DNA from: an uncultured Prevotella sp.
Lineage (GTDB): Bacteria > Bacteroidota > Bacteroidia > Bacteroidales > Bacteroidaceae
NCBI GenBank assembly: GCA_946612625.1
Contig: CAMOEW010000005.1
Coordinates: forward strand, 1 to 57,823
Direction of reading: 5' to 3'
Length of the DNA: 57,823 nucleotides
Shown here: positions 9,501 to 16,837 of the stretch, piece after piece
Layout: each line of letters begins with the position of its first letter
How positions within the stretch are numbered: position 1 is the stretch's first letter
The notes under the pieces: model-generated
The model's input: the letters and a program-made list of their open reading frames with translations, nothing else
The model's database searches: none
Told to the model about the DNA's origin: nothing
Program-made: the position numbers and the translations under genes

Positions 9501-9810
9501 CGAGGGCGTTGTCGTCTTCCAGTACGACATTCATGTTGCCACCGGCTTCAACCTCCTTGGTCTTCATGCCGACAAAGGAGATGACAAGTGTCTTTGATTT
9601 CTTTGTCTTGAGAGTGAAGTTTCCGTCAAGGTCAGTAATTGTGGCATTGGCGGTGTTGCCTTTCTCTACAACCGTCGCACCGATAATTGGTTCGTTGGTT
9701 GCATCCAAGACTTTTCCTTTGGCTGTTGTCTGTGCAAACACTTCGGGCGGTGAGAACACAAACATGGCCAAGAGGCAAAATTTACACAATAAGTTCATTG
9801 CGTGCTTCAT
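6538..9810 (-). CDS. SusC/RagA-family TonB-dependent outer-membrane transporter
   Basis: A 1090-residue protein with a signal peptide ending VFAQ. A carboxypeptidase-regulatory-like domain follows (about 28-105: GKVLDATNEPIIGATVVEKGN ... SFVGMKTKEVE), then the SusC signature DEVVVVGYTSKARKDLTGSV, a plug domain (about 115-225: PLYIVDGFQ, IASIDVLKDASLTAIYGAKG) and a long beta-barrel ending RSFSFGINATF. It imports oligosaccharides across the outer membrane with TonB energy and pairs with the downstream SusD. No N-terminal STN extension is present, so anti-sigma signalling through this protein is unlikely. The start at 9810 has an alternative ATG four codons later. A TAATTTTG element at 9877-9884 is the probable promoter. 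The substrate is presumably pectin fragments. Confidence 0.93.
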   Translation of the reverse strand: MKHAMNLLCKFCLLAMFVFSPPEVFAQTTAKGKVLDATNEPIIGATVVEKGNTANATITDLDGNFTLKTKKSKTLVISFVGMKTKEVEAGGNMNVVLEDDNALVDEVVVVGYTSKARKDLTGSVGSVSGKKLEAVPVSSAAEALQGKIAGVQVTTVDGQPGADINIRVRGATSVTQSNEPLYIVDGFQQANINDIPPSDIASIDVLKDASLTAIYGAKGGNGVIVVTTKSAQAGKVQVEFNGRLTIAHRAKKLDLMNIADFAEYTWDRAQGGVSYSSSSARNWRQNFGNPADLDVYSTVPNVDWQDEVMNQSPLNYMANVAIGGGNDNTKFKLSITQTDDRGTIKGSGVRRTNINLKLNTNLHKNLKLNYSPTMTYRRDEGAGGDGVGTGGIIDVLKYAPTKGYTQFGTYGSHFTLVDPDALAEWDANNPSSNIATNVQKKHSYNVNNRLSLTWTPIPGLTLRTEGNFSITFRDQQRYWGYLTAEGKKYNSQPVAQIVKRTTQSYTWTNTASYDMTIKDNHNLSFLLGQEIYNTQYTESTQKNRYFDRSITADRAFDNMGLGDAYLSETFKSTPDRTASFFGQVSYNWKHRYLVSGTLRADGSTKFAPGNQWGWFPSISGAWVVSDEPFMKNVKWITNLKLRVAFGLAGNNNIDADLWRYRYTISNEGGPGFGEQRQYGEMYYSSPSLYPNKDIKWETTITRNLAADISLFNGRLNITPEFYINTTRDLLYKSPISTTSGYAYQQQNIGKVQNSGFELTVNGDIVRGKDYVLSASLTLGHNKMKVKELNASDDVLYNNSTRFYSSGKDDYILQVGGEVGLFYGYVYDGLYSVNDFDLDTWNNKTKWVLKPGVPEMTTDVLAASTSGDPSMPGKMKFKDLDGDGKITDKDRTVIGNTNPRWQGGFGLSGQWKDFDFTANFTYMLNFDVYNGTAYALSSSSSNATTYTNVLKDFGRGNRWVYTADFGSHDDYTTTSATVLDQTTDYLAINASKGLWNPADLVTNTMNSYFVENGSFFRCTDITVGYTLPKKVVKKIFLSKLRAYVSVSNLFIITGYSGYDPEVDVQSGLTPSMDYNRYPRSRSFSFGINATF

Positions 9811-9876
9811 ACCTTGTTTTGTTTTAATAGTTAATAATATGTTAATAAAGAAAGTTATTAATTAATAAATCGACGG

Positions 9877-9884
9877 CAAAATTA
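9877..9884 (-). promoter_or_regulatory. Putative -7 element upstream of susC
   Basis: On the minus strand TAATTTTG matches TAnnTTTG. The start site would be near 9870, leaving a leader of about 60 bases. No clear TTTG lies 19-21 bases upstream, so the -33 half is weak, as is common for promoters that need an activator. Confidence 0.45.
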
Positions 9885-9960
9885 TAATAAATTTTTTAAA
9901 AAACCTAATATTGTGTCTCTTTTTTTTGCTATTATTTGTTATTTAACACTTAAATAAACA

Positions 9961-9992
9961 AGCGGAGACATCAACGTTTTGATGTCTCCGCT
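9961..9992 (-). terminator. Terminator hairpin after the CE8 gene
   Basis: Thirteen-base perfect arms (9961-9973 and 9980-9992) flank a six-base loop, 22 bases beyond the stop of the CE8 gene at 10015. On the minus strand the stem is followed by TGTTTATTTAAG, a moderately T-rich tail. It separates the enzyme genes from the susC block. Confidence 0.75.
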
Positions 9993-10014
9993 ATATAGAA
10001 TTCAGCGTAACTGA

Positions 10015-13000
10015 TTACTTCTTAATGACTTTACGGCCATTCATAATGTAAAGACCCTTCACAGGTGATGTTACGCGACGACCTTGAAGGTCGAAGATTT
10101 CGGTGCTCTCGACAACGCTGTTGCCGGTGTGCTCAGTCACGCTGATGCCAGTGCCGATACCGGCTGTCACGGCCTCGCCGAGACCACCCATCTCGTTGGC
10201 TGCGCGTACTGAATATACTGCGCTGGGATCGTCAACAGTGAATGAAGGCTCGGTGGTAACGTGGATTACCTTGCCATCCTTGCATACTGCCCAACAGAGA
10301 GCATACTGGCTGTCGTCCCAGGTGAGCTTAGTGCCGGCGAGAGTGACGTTGGTCGGGTTGGGGGCCTGCTCGGTAGCGAGCGTGGGATCCCAGTCGCCAT
10401 ACATGCGGTGGAGGTCGCTGTTGGCAAGTGCTTCTTCAGCAGTGAGCACAGGGTTGTTCTCGTGACCGTCGCCGAAGGTCTTCTTACGGCCGCTAAGGTC
10501 GATGGCGCTGCCGCTGGAGGTGGTGGAATTCCATTCTGCAAAGCGTGCGGGCCAGCCGGTGCCCATCTCGTTCCAGCCGATGGCCGAGGGCACTACGTTC
10601 ATCTTTGTGTCGATGAAGAGGGCGATAGGAGTGCCGCTGCCCCATGGACGACCGAGAGTATAGTTGCCGTCAACCTGAGCAGCAGTGCGTGTCTCACCGG
10701 TAGCTGCGTTGACCACTGCTGGCTCGCCGTTGATGACGCAGTCCTTGTATATCCAGCCGTACTGCTTGGGCTTCGAAGGCACGGCAGCGTAGCCGCCGGC
10801 AATCTGGCGCAACTCGACGCCGTTCCAGAAAATGTCGCCCTTGCCACACATGTAGTCGGTACGTCCGCGAACGTAGCCTCCCTCAAAGTAGTAGAGACCG
10901 TTGTCATTGTTAGAAGTCCAGGTGTCCTGATAACCGCGCAGACCCATGTTCTTGTAGATGTTCTTCGTGCCCTTGTCCTGGATGGCCAGGTCGCGGCCGG
11001 TGGCATCGTCCATACCTGTCTCGATGGTCATGTCCTGCCAGTAGAGACCGCTGACGGTGCTCTGAATCTGGAACACGTCGCTATTGCCGATTCCGTCGTA
11101 CTTGCTCGTTGTGCCGTACTGTCCTGCGAAGGTTGCTGTCTTTTCGATGCCGTTGGTGATGATGACACCGTCGCGGCTCTCACCGATGAACGATACGTTA
11201 GATGCCCTGAGGAACGTGATGCACTCGGGCACCTCATAGCCCTCAGCCTTGGCAACCATGTTGCTGGTATTCAGAGGAATAGTGTATTGGCCATTCTTAA
11301 CGAAGATGCGGAAACGAACGTTCTTGTCTGCACGCTCTTCGGCTGCCTTGATGGCTGCCAGCAGCTCATCGACGTTCTCAACAATTGCATCGTAGGGCTT
11401 CTTCTCAACGGAAGGACGTACCATAGTGGTGAAGCTGATGGTAATGGCCTCGGTAATGTAGTTGTCGGTCAGGTCGGCAACACTGTTGGCAGGAAGTGTG
11501 AATGTGTATTCGGTGCTGTACTCCAGCCCCTTGTAGCCGAAGGTCACGGTCTTTCCGCTAACTGCCGGTGTCAGCGAATATTGTCCGAGAGTTGCTGTTG
11601 CTCCGTCGGCCAGTTTTACGCGTTCGTCGAAGGTGAGCACGATTTTTCCTGTGGCAGAAGCACCTGTAGCGCCATTAGCCGGAACGGTGCTGACGAGCAC
11701 GGGAGCTATGCCGTCGTCAACCAGCTTTGGTGTGCCGGTGATGAAGAACATGGCCAGTGTGTTGCCGTCGTTGGCTGAAGACGAACCGTCAACGCTCGAT
11801 GTCTTGTCGGCAATCATGCGGATGTAGAGACTTGCCTGGTTGTTGGCAGCTGCGGGCATCGTCTCTTTGAACGAGGCGGGAGCCTTGGCTCCGCTCATTG
11901 TGATGGAACCGAACTTGGTCCATTCAGTGCCGTCGAGAGAATACTCTACATTGTATGTCTGATATGAATTGTAGTTATAGAGCATTTGGAACTGCACGTT
12001 GATGTCGGTGAAGGCTTCGGCATTGATCTTGGTCTGCCAGTGCCAGTTGCCAACGTCTCCGTTGCTTGCGCCAGTACGCCAGTTGGTGGCAGCACCCTTG
12101 AAGCTCTCGTAGCCGCCGCCACCGAGAGTACTCTTGTCAAGCCATCCGCTGGTCTCGCCAGTCTCGGTGTTCACAAGGTTCAGAGCATCGCCGTCGTTGT
12201 CCTGACCGTAGAAGTCTGCCTTGCGGCCGTTGCCGCCTGCGGTGTAGAAGTCCCAGCCGGCGATGATGTCGGCTTGAGCATAGAAGGCGGTCAGCTGGAT
12301 GTCGTCGGTCATGGACACAATCTTGCTGGATTGGGTTTCGCCGCTGCTCCAGTTGGTAAATGTTACAAGACCCTCATACTGGTTGGCGGTCAGTTCTACA
12401 GCCGTGCCTTCCTCGTACATGTTCTTGCCGTCAACAACTGTAGGAGCTGGATTGATCGTAACCATGTAGTCGTTGGTGCCATCAACAGTGAGTGCAAGCT
12501 CGTAGGTGTTTACCTTCTTGAAGTTGGCCGTCAGCTGTGCGTCGGCTGTCATGGTGTACTTGAACTTAGGCTCGGCAGACACTTCCTCGCCGGCAGCGTC
12601 GGTCCAGTTGACAAAGTCGTAGCCGAAGTTCTCGGTAGCGGTCAGCGTTACCTCGCTTTCTGCTTCGTATTCATCAGCAACAGGATATACGCTCACATCA
12701 CCGCCTTCTGCCGGAGAGGCATTGATGGCAAGCTTGAATTTCTCTACATCCTGAACAGTGCCATTAACAACTCCAGAGATGGTGATGTTGCCAATACAGA
12801 TGTTCTTGTTGTTGGCACAGTCGGAGATATAGAAGCGAAATGCAAAGTCACTTGCTGCGTCGGCTGTAATATCATGGCTGTGCATGAGTTGTGCGGTATT
12901 AGAGTTGCTGCCATTATTACGAAGAAGGTCGGGCTTGGGATCAATCTTTGTAATTGTTGATTCGTCGCCGTCAACAACATAGCTCCATGAGTAGGTGGCA

Positions 13001-14511
13001 TTGTCGGTGCCTACTTTTACTGCAGCGTATGATACGTTTGTAGGCTTGAAGGTGACACCCTTTGCAGCCTTTATGCGATATTCTACCAATACACCCTCTA
13101 CACTGCCGGCATTGCTGGCCTTTGGAGTGTACATTACCATATCAGTGTCGAAATATTTTGCTGAACCGATACTCAAGTCTGCACCAGTGCTTACGGCAGC
13201 CATCGACATAGAACCTTCGATTTCCTCGGAGAGTGTTCCGGCTGTCTCGTTGCCAACAGCCCATTTAACGGTTCCTGCTACGTTATCGAAACTCTTTCCG
13301 GCATTGCTCTGAGCTACCACAGGAAGTATCGTCTGGATGTAGCGGTAGTAAGAGCCATCGTTGCCTATTACCACGTCGATGGTCTCGGCTGTGTTGGCAA
13401 CGGTGTATGATATGGTCTGAGCAGAAGTGTAGTCGCTCTGCCCGTCGATAGTGGTGGCTGTCTTTCCTTCAGTACCAAGTGCAGAGTAAGCCTCGATGCT
13501 CACAGTAGCACCCTTGCAGGATGGAATGGTCCATTTAGTACCATTGTTTAGCTGTGCCCAGTCTGTCCAGTTGCCATTGGCAAACTTACCGCCGTTGTTG
13601 GTGTCGTAGTCTGCCTTGACGTCGATTGTCTTACCGCCGATGGTGGCCTGTGTAACCCAGATACCGGTCGTGTTCTGGTCGGATACGACGGGAGCACCGT
13701 TCTTCTGTTGGAAGTCCCATTTCAGTGTTACCGGCTCGGTGCGGTCGGCAAGGCTCACTTCGTTTTGAGTGAACACAGCGGTCAGCGTAGCGTCGGCCTC
13801 GGGAATGGTGTATTCTGCACCCGGAACATAGCTGCTGCTGCCGTCGGACCATCCGGTGAGGGTCTTGCCCTCAACATAGAGCGTGAAGTTCTTTGGCAGA
13901 GTAATCTTGGCACCTACTTCTTCCTCGATGGCGGCAGGAGCCTTGCCGGTGGCTTCGCCGGCAGCGAAGGTCACGGTAGCCTTGCTCACCTCAGCAGGCA
14001 GGTCGGCAGGATCGACGGCCGTCACGCTGATAAACGGGCAGTAGCCATTGTACTGCACGGTCAGCGTGGTGGCTGTCAGACCGCGATAATAGGTGGCTAC
14101 CACGTTGGCGTCGGGGTTGACATGATAGCACTGCTTGGCGGACTTGGTCAGGTTGGTGACGTTGCCATCGGCATCGGTAATCGTACCGGTCTGATCACCA
14201 AACTGGCAGTCACCGAGTTTGATGAGCACGGGACCTTCTACTGGAATTGTAAACACGCAGTTCACCCAGCCGTGCTGCGAATCGTTGAAACGTGCTGCTT
14301 TGACGGTGAACGTTGCCGTCGCATCGTCGAAGGCAGTGGCTGAATACGTTTGGTCGCTGGCCACCTTTACACCGAATTGGTTGGTACTGGTATCGAACAC
14401 GTCGCTGTTCGTCAGCTGTACCGCAAAGTCGGTGAAGGCTGCAGCATGTTGGCTTATCCCGAGCATTGCAAGGAATAAGCAGACAACAAGTTTAATTTGC
14501 TTTTTTGCCAT
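10015..14511 (-). CDS. Large modular pectin methylesterase (CE8) with sorting-type tail
   Basis: A 1498-residue exported protein (signal peptide ending HAAA). Order of parts: a beta-rich N-terminus; an InlB-like repeat at about 180-250; further beta-sandwich modules to about 600; two more InlB-type repeats (about 605-755, FVNWTD and FTNWSSG cores); another beta domain; an SbsA-type Ig domain at about 940-1040 (PVLVSTVPANGATG); the CE8 catalytic beta-helix at about 1050-1390; a short FN3-like segment; and a tail (FDLQGRRV ... GLYIMNGRKVIKK). CE8 motifs are intact: GYQDTW near 1195, GRTDYMCG with the nucleophile Asp near 1217, and LGRPWG with the substrate Arg near 1287. It removes methyl esters from homogalacturonan so the lyase and polygalacturonase can act. 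The size is several times that of a bare CE8 enzyme (about 320 residues). It is last in the enzyme block. Confidence 0.88.
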   Translation of the reverse strand: MAKKQIKLVVCLFLAMLGISQHAAAFTDFAVQLTNSDVFDTSTNQFGVKVASDQTYSATAFDDATATFTVKAARFNDSQHGWVNCVFTIPVEGPVLIKLGDCQFGDQTGTITDADGNVTNLTKSAKQCYHVNPDANVVATYYRGLTATTLTVQYNGYCPFISVTAVDPADLPAEVSKATVTFAAGEATGKAPAAIEEEVGAKITLPKNFTLYVEGKTLTGWSDGSSSYVPGAEYTIPEADATLTAVFTQNEVSLADRTEPVTLKWDFQQKNGAPVVSDQNTTGIWVTQATIGGKTIDVKADYDTNNGGKFANGNWTDWAQLNNGTKWTIPSCKGATVSIEAYSALGTEGKTATTIDGQSDYTSAQTISYTVANTAETIDVVIGNDGSYYRYIQTILPVVAQSNAGKSFDNVAGTVKWAVGNETAGTLSEEIEGSMSMAAVSTGADLSIGSAKYFDTDMVMYTPKASNAGSVEGVLVEYRIKAAKGVTFKPTNVSYAAVKVGTDNATYSWSYVVDGDESTITKIDPKPDLLRNNGSNSNTAQLMHSHDITADAASDFAFRFYISDCANNKNICIGNITISGVVNGTVQDVEKFKLAINASPAEGGDVSVYPVADEYEAESEVTLTATENFGYDFVNWTDAAGEEVSAEPKFKYTMTADAQLTANFKKVNTYELALTVDGTNDYMVTINPAPTVVDGKNMYEEGTAVELTANQYEGLVTFTNWSSGETQSSKIVSMTDDIQLTAFYAQADIIAGWDFYTAGGNGRKADFYGQDNDGDALNLVNTETGETSGWLDKSTLGGGGYESFKGAATNWRTGASNGDVGNWHWQTKINAEAFTDINVQFQMLYNYNSYQTYNVEYSLDGTEWTKFGSITMSGAKAPASFKETMPAAANNQASLYIRMIADKTSSVDGSSSANDGNTLAMFFITGTPKLVDDGIAPVLVSTVPANGATGASATGKIVLTFDERVKLADGATATLGQYSLTPAVSGKTVTFGYKGLEYSTEYTFTLPANSVADLTDNYITEAITISFTTMVRPSVEKKPYDAIVENVDELLAAIKAAEERADKNVRFRIFVKNGQYTIPLNTSNMVAKAEGYEVPECITFLRASNVSFIGESRDGVIITNGIEKTATFAGQYGTTSKYDGIGNSDVFQIQSTVSGLYWQDMTIETGMDDATGRDLAIQDKGTKNIYKNMGLRGYQDTWTSNNDNGLYYFEGGYVRGRTDYMCGKGDIFWNGVELRQIAGGYAAVPSKPKQYGWIYKDCVINGEPAVVNAATGETRTAAQVDGNYTLGRPWGSGTPIALFIDTKMNVVPSAIGWNEMGTGWPARFAEWNSTTSSGSAIDLSGRKKTFGDGHENNPVLTAEEALANSDLHRMYGDWDPTLATEQAPNPTNVTLAGTKLTWDDSQYALCWAVCKDGKVIHVTTEPSFTVDDPSAVYSVRAANEMGGLGEAVTAGIGTGISVTEHTGNSVVESTEIFDLQGRRVTSPVKGLYIMNGRKVIKK

Positions 14512-14554
14512 AATGTTAATGTTTTTAGTTATAAAAGAAGTTATTAATAAAGTA

Positions 14555-16789
14555 TTATCTAATGAATATCTTAGTGGCCTTTTTAGTGCCGTTGGCCATT
14601 GTGGTCACTCTTACAACCACACCTTTCTGAGGAACTGCGATGCGCATTCCCTGAAGAGTGTAATATTCAGTCTTGACTTGCGGCGTTTCAGCATCTACTG
14701 AGGCGATGGCTGCCGACGAACCTTGCTTTCCGTCGAGTTTTATAGTCCAGACCACCTGCTTGCCCTTTGGCGTGAAGGTGAGTGTGCCGCTGGCGGCGGG
14801 GGTGATTTCAACTTCGCGACTTACGGAAGTATAATTATCGCCAACTTTTTGTGGGAACACATAATCGGTCTCTCCATAGCTTACACCATTAAGCTCACCG
14901 ATATACGAGTCGGCATCGGCATAGTTGTCGTAGCCGGTAAATGTGGCCTTGCTGATGCTTACGCCATCCGGGAGCTGAATGGTATATTGTGTTGCTGCCG
15001 AGAACTTGATGCCGTTCTCCTTGCCGGTAGAGTAAGCTTTGTTGTTGGTATTGGTAACCACGATGTTATTGTCGCAAAAATTCCATACAGTGGTGCTGCT
15101 GGAGTTAAGGTATGTGTCCTGTGCTATTGTGTATGACACATCACTGCCTTCGCTTGGTGTCGGGAGAAATTCGGCTCCTATCGCCTCAACTTGGGTTCCG
15201 TCTTCTTTCACGTATGCAGGATAATATTCTTTTACGGTAGAGTCGGCATCGGCATTGCCGCCAGTCATGATATCCTGCACCAGGCTGTTGGCATATACTT
15301 CGATGTTTGTGTAGTATTTTGCCGGGTCGAGAGTGAACTTAGCGGCGTCGGTAGCATCGTTGGGGTTCAGTCCGTTGGCTGTCTCCCAGGCATTAGGAAT
15401 TCCGTCGTTGTCGGTGTCGAATCCAGACTGTCGGCTGCCGGTGCCGAAGTTTGCCTCGGTGTAGCCGTTGGCATCGCTGACAAGGTCGATGCGTCCGTTC
15501 TTATAGGTTGCAGTGCCGTTTCTTGCCTCGTTCATGTAACGCTCGTCAACATTGTCGCGGCTTAGTGATGCACCGGCGAATGACATCACCTTGTCGAAGG
15601 CTGTAGCAGCGGTGTGCGTGGTTACTTCGCCCGTGGGAGCCGGCTCATCGAGTTTCATAGAAATACAGTCAACGCCCGAAATCTTGGTGTAGGTGAGACC
15701 GCTGCCATAGTAGTGGTTGGGGTCTTTCGTATAAGGAACGTTGCCCAAATATGGTGTGCCGTTGTCGCATGATACGCCCTGCCAGTCGAAGTTTTTTGTG
15801 TTGTTCATTTGATTGCCGTTGATGTAGTATCGGCTCGACATGTCCCAGAATGTCTGGTCGTCGCCGGCATTGCCGCTTCCGGCGAGTGAAGCCGTGGTGA
15901 TGCGATTAGTTGTGCCCGAAGGCCCTGTCTTATAGTAGTTGTTAACGATATTCACCTGGCCTCCTCCAGGGCCGCCGTAGCATCCGTTGCCACAGTTGTA
16001 GATGACGCAGTTGCGGAAATCGACATTCTCTGCCTGAAGGGTGTTTTCCCACTTATACTCGCTGTATAGCTTGTTGCCGGTATATCCGTTCCAGTTGTAG
16101 CGTGCACCGTTGAATCGCGGTGAGCGGTTGGCAACATGACAGATAAGGTTGTGATGAAATGATGCGAGCTTGCCGCCCCAGATGCCACCGTAGCCATGGG
16201 CACCTTTGTTATGACCGGCATTGACCAGGCTCTCACCGATAGTACACCACTGCATTGTGAAGTTGTTGTTGTCGTAGAATGATGCCACCTCGTCGATACT
16301 CCACGATAACGAGCAGTGGTCGAGCATCATTCCTGTGTAGTTGCGCGCCGTGCTGGCATCAGCACCATCGTTGACATCTCGCTCTTGGCCACGACGTATG
16401 CGTATGAATCGCATTATGATGTTGTTGCCTGCCGGATTGACGGTGTAATAGCGCAGGGTAATGCCCGGTGCGGGAGCCGTCTGTCCCTCGATGGTGGTGT
16501 TGGCTCCGATGTTTACGGCACTGTTGAGGGCAATTACACCACCCACGTCGAACACAACGATTTTCTTGTCGTTGCCTTTGACGGCTTGGCGGAACGAACC
16601 GGTGCCGCTGTCGTTGAGATTAGTCACATGGACAATTTTGCCTCCGCGTCCGCCTGTGATGTATCGTCCGTGGCCTTCTGCACCGGGGAAGGCGGGAACC
16701 TGCGCCACTGCGGGGCTAATAGATAATTGACAAAGGATAATGGATAAACCTAATGTCATTTTCCGTTTTCCGAAATCAAATTTTTTCAT
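14555..16789 (-). CDS. Pectate lyase, family PL1
   Basis: A 744-residue secreted enzyme (signal ends AVAQ). The mature start, VPAFPGAEGHGRYITGGRGG, is the hallmark of Bacteroidetes PL1 enzymes. The right-handed beta-helix spans about 30-450, with NIIMRFIRIRRG, LDHCSLSWSIDE and HHNLICHVANRSPRF; the last holds the likely catalytic Arg near 216. Beyond about 455 come a calcium-repeat-like linker (DTDNDGIPNAWETANGLNPND, a thrombospondin type 3 motif), a beta-sandwich of binding type (about 580-690), and a sorting-like end (YTLQGMRIAVPQKGVVVR). It cleaves demethylated homogalacturonan by beta-elimination, yielding unsaturated oligosaccharides for the GH105 part of the neighbouring fusion protein. 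The gene is 48 bases after that fusion gene and 43 before CE8, so one transcript is likely. Confidence 0.9.
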   Translation of the reverse strand: MKKFDFGKRKMTLGLSIILCQLSISPAVAQVPAFPGAEGHGRYITGGRGGKIVHVTNLNDSGTGSFRQAVKGNDKKIVVFDVGGVIALNSAVNIGANTTIEGQTAPAPGITLRYYTVNPAGNNIIMRFIRIRRGQERDVNDGADASTARNYTGMMLDHCSLSWSIDEVASFYDNNNFTMQWCTIGESLVNAGHNKGAHGYGGIWGGKLASFHHNLICHVANRSPRFNGARYNWNGYTGNKLYSEYKWENTLQAENVDFRNCVIYNCGNGCYGGPGGGQVNIVNNYYKTGPSGTTNRITTASLAGSGNAGDDQTFWDMSSRYYINGNQMNNTKNFDWQGVSCDNGTPYLGNVPYTKDPNHYYGSGLTYTKISGVDCISMKLDEPAPTGEVTTHTAATAFDKVMSFAGASLSRDNVDERYMNEARNGTATYKNGRIDLVSDANGYTEANFGTGSRQSGFDTDNDGIPNAWETANGLNPNDATDAAKFTLDPAKYYTNIEVYANSLVQDIMTGGNADADSTVKEYYPAYVKEDGTQVEAIGAEFLPTPSEGSDVSYTIAQDTYLNSSSTTVWNFCDNNIVVTNTNNKAYSTGKENGIKFSAATQYTIQLPDGVSISKATFTGYDNYADADSYIGELNGVSYGETDYVFPQKVGDNYTSVSREVEITPAASGTLTFTPKGKQVVWTIKLDGKQGSSAAIASVDAETPQVKTEYYTLQGMRIAVPQKGVVVRVTTMANGTKKATKIFIR

Positions 16790-16837
16790 ATAGATATATT
16801 TTTTTTATTTCTTTTCTTTCCATGTCTTTGCAAGGCA

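Noticed and set aside
10261..11778. A 505-codon open frame on the plus strand inside the CE8 gene
   Set aside because: It lies wholly antisense to a gene with intact catalytic motifs, has no domain or signal I recognise, and open antisense frames are common opposite genes of this codon usage.
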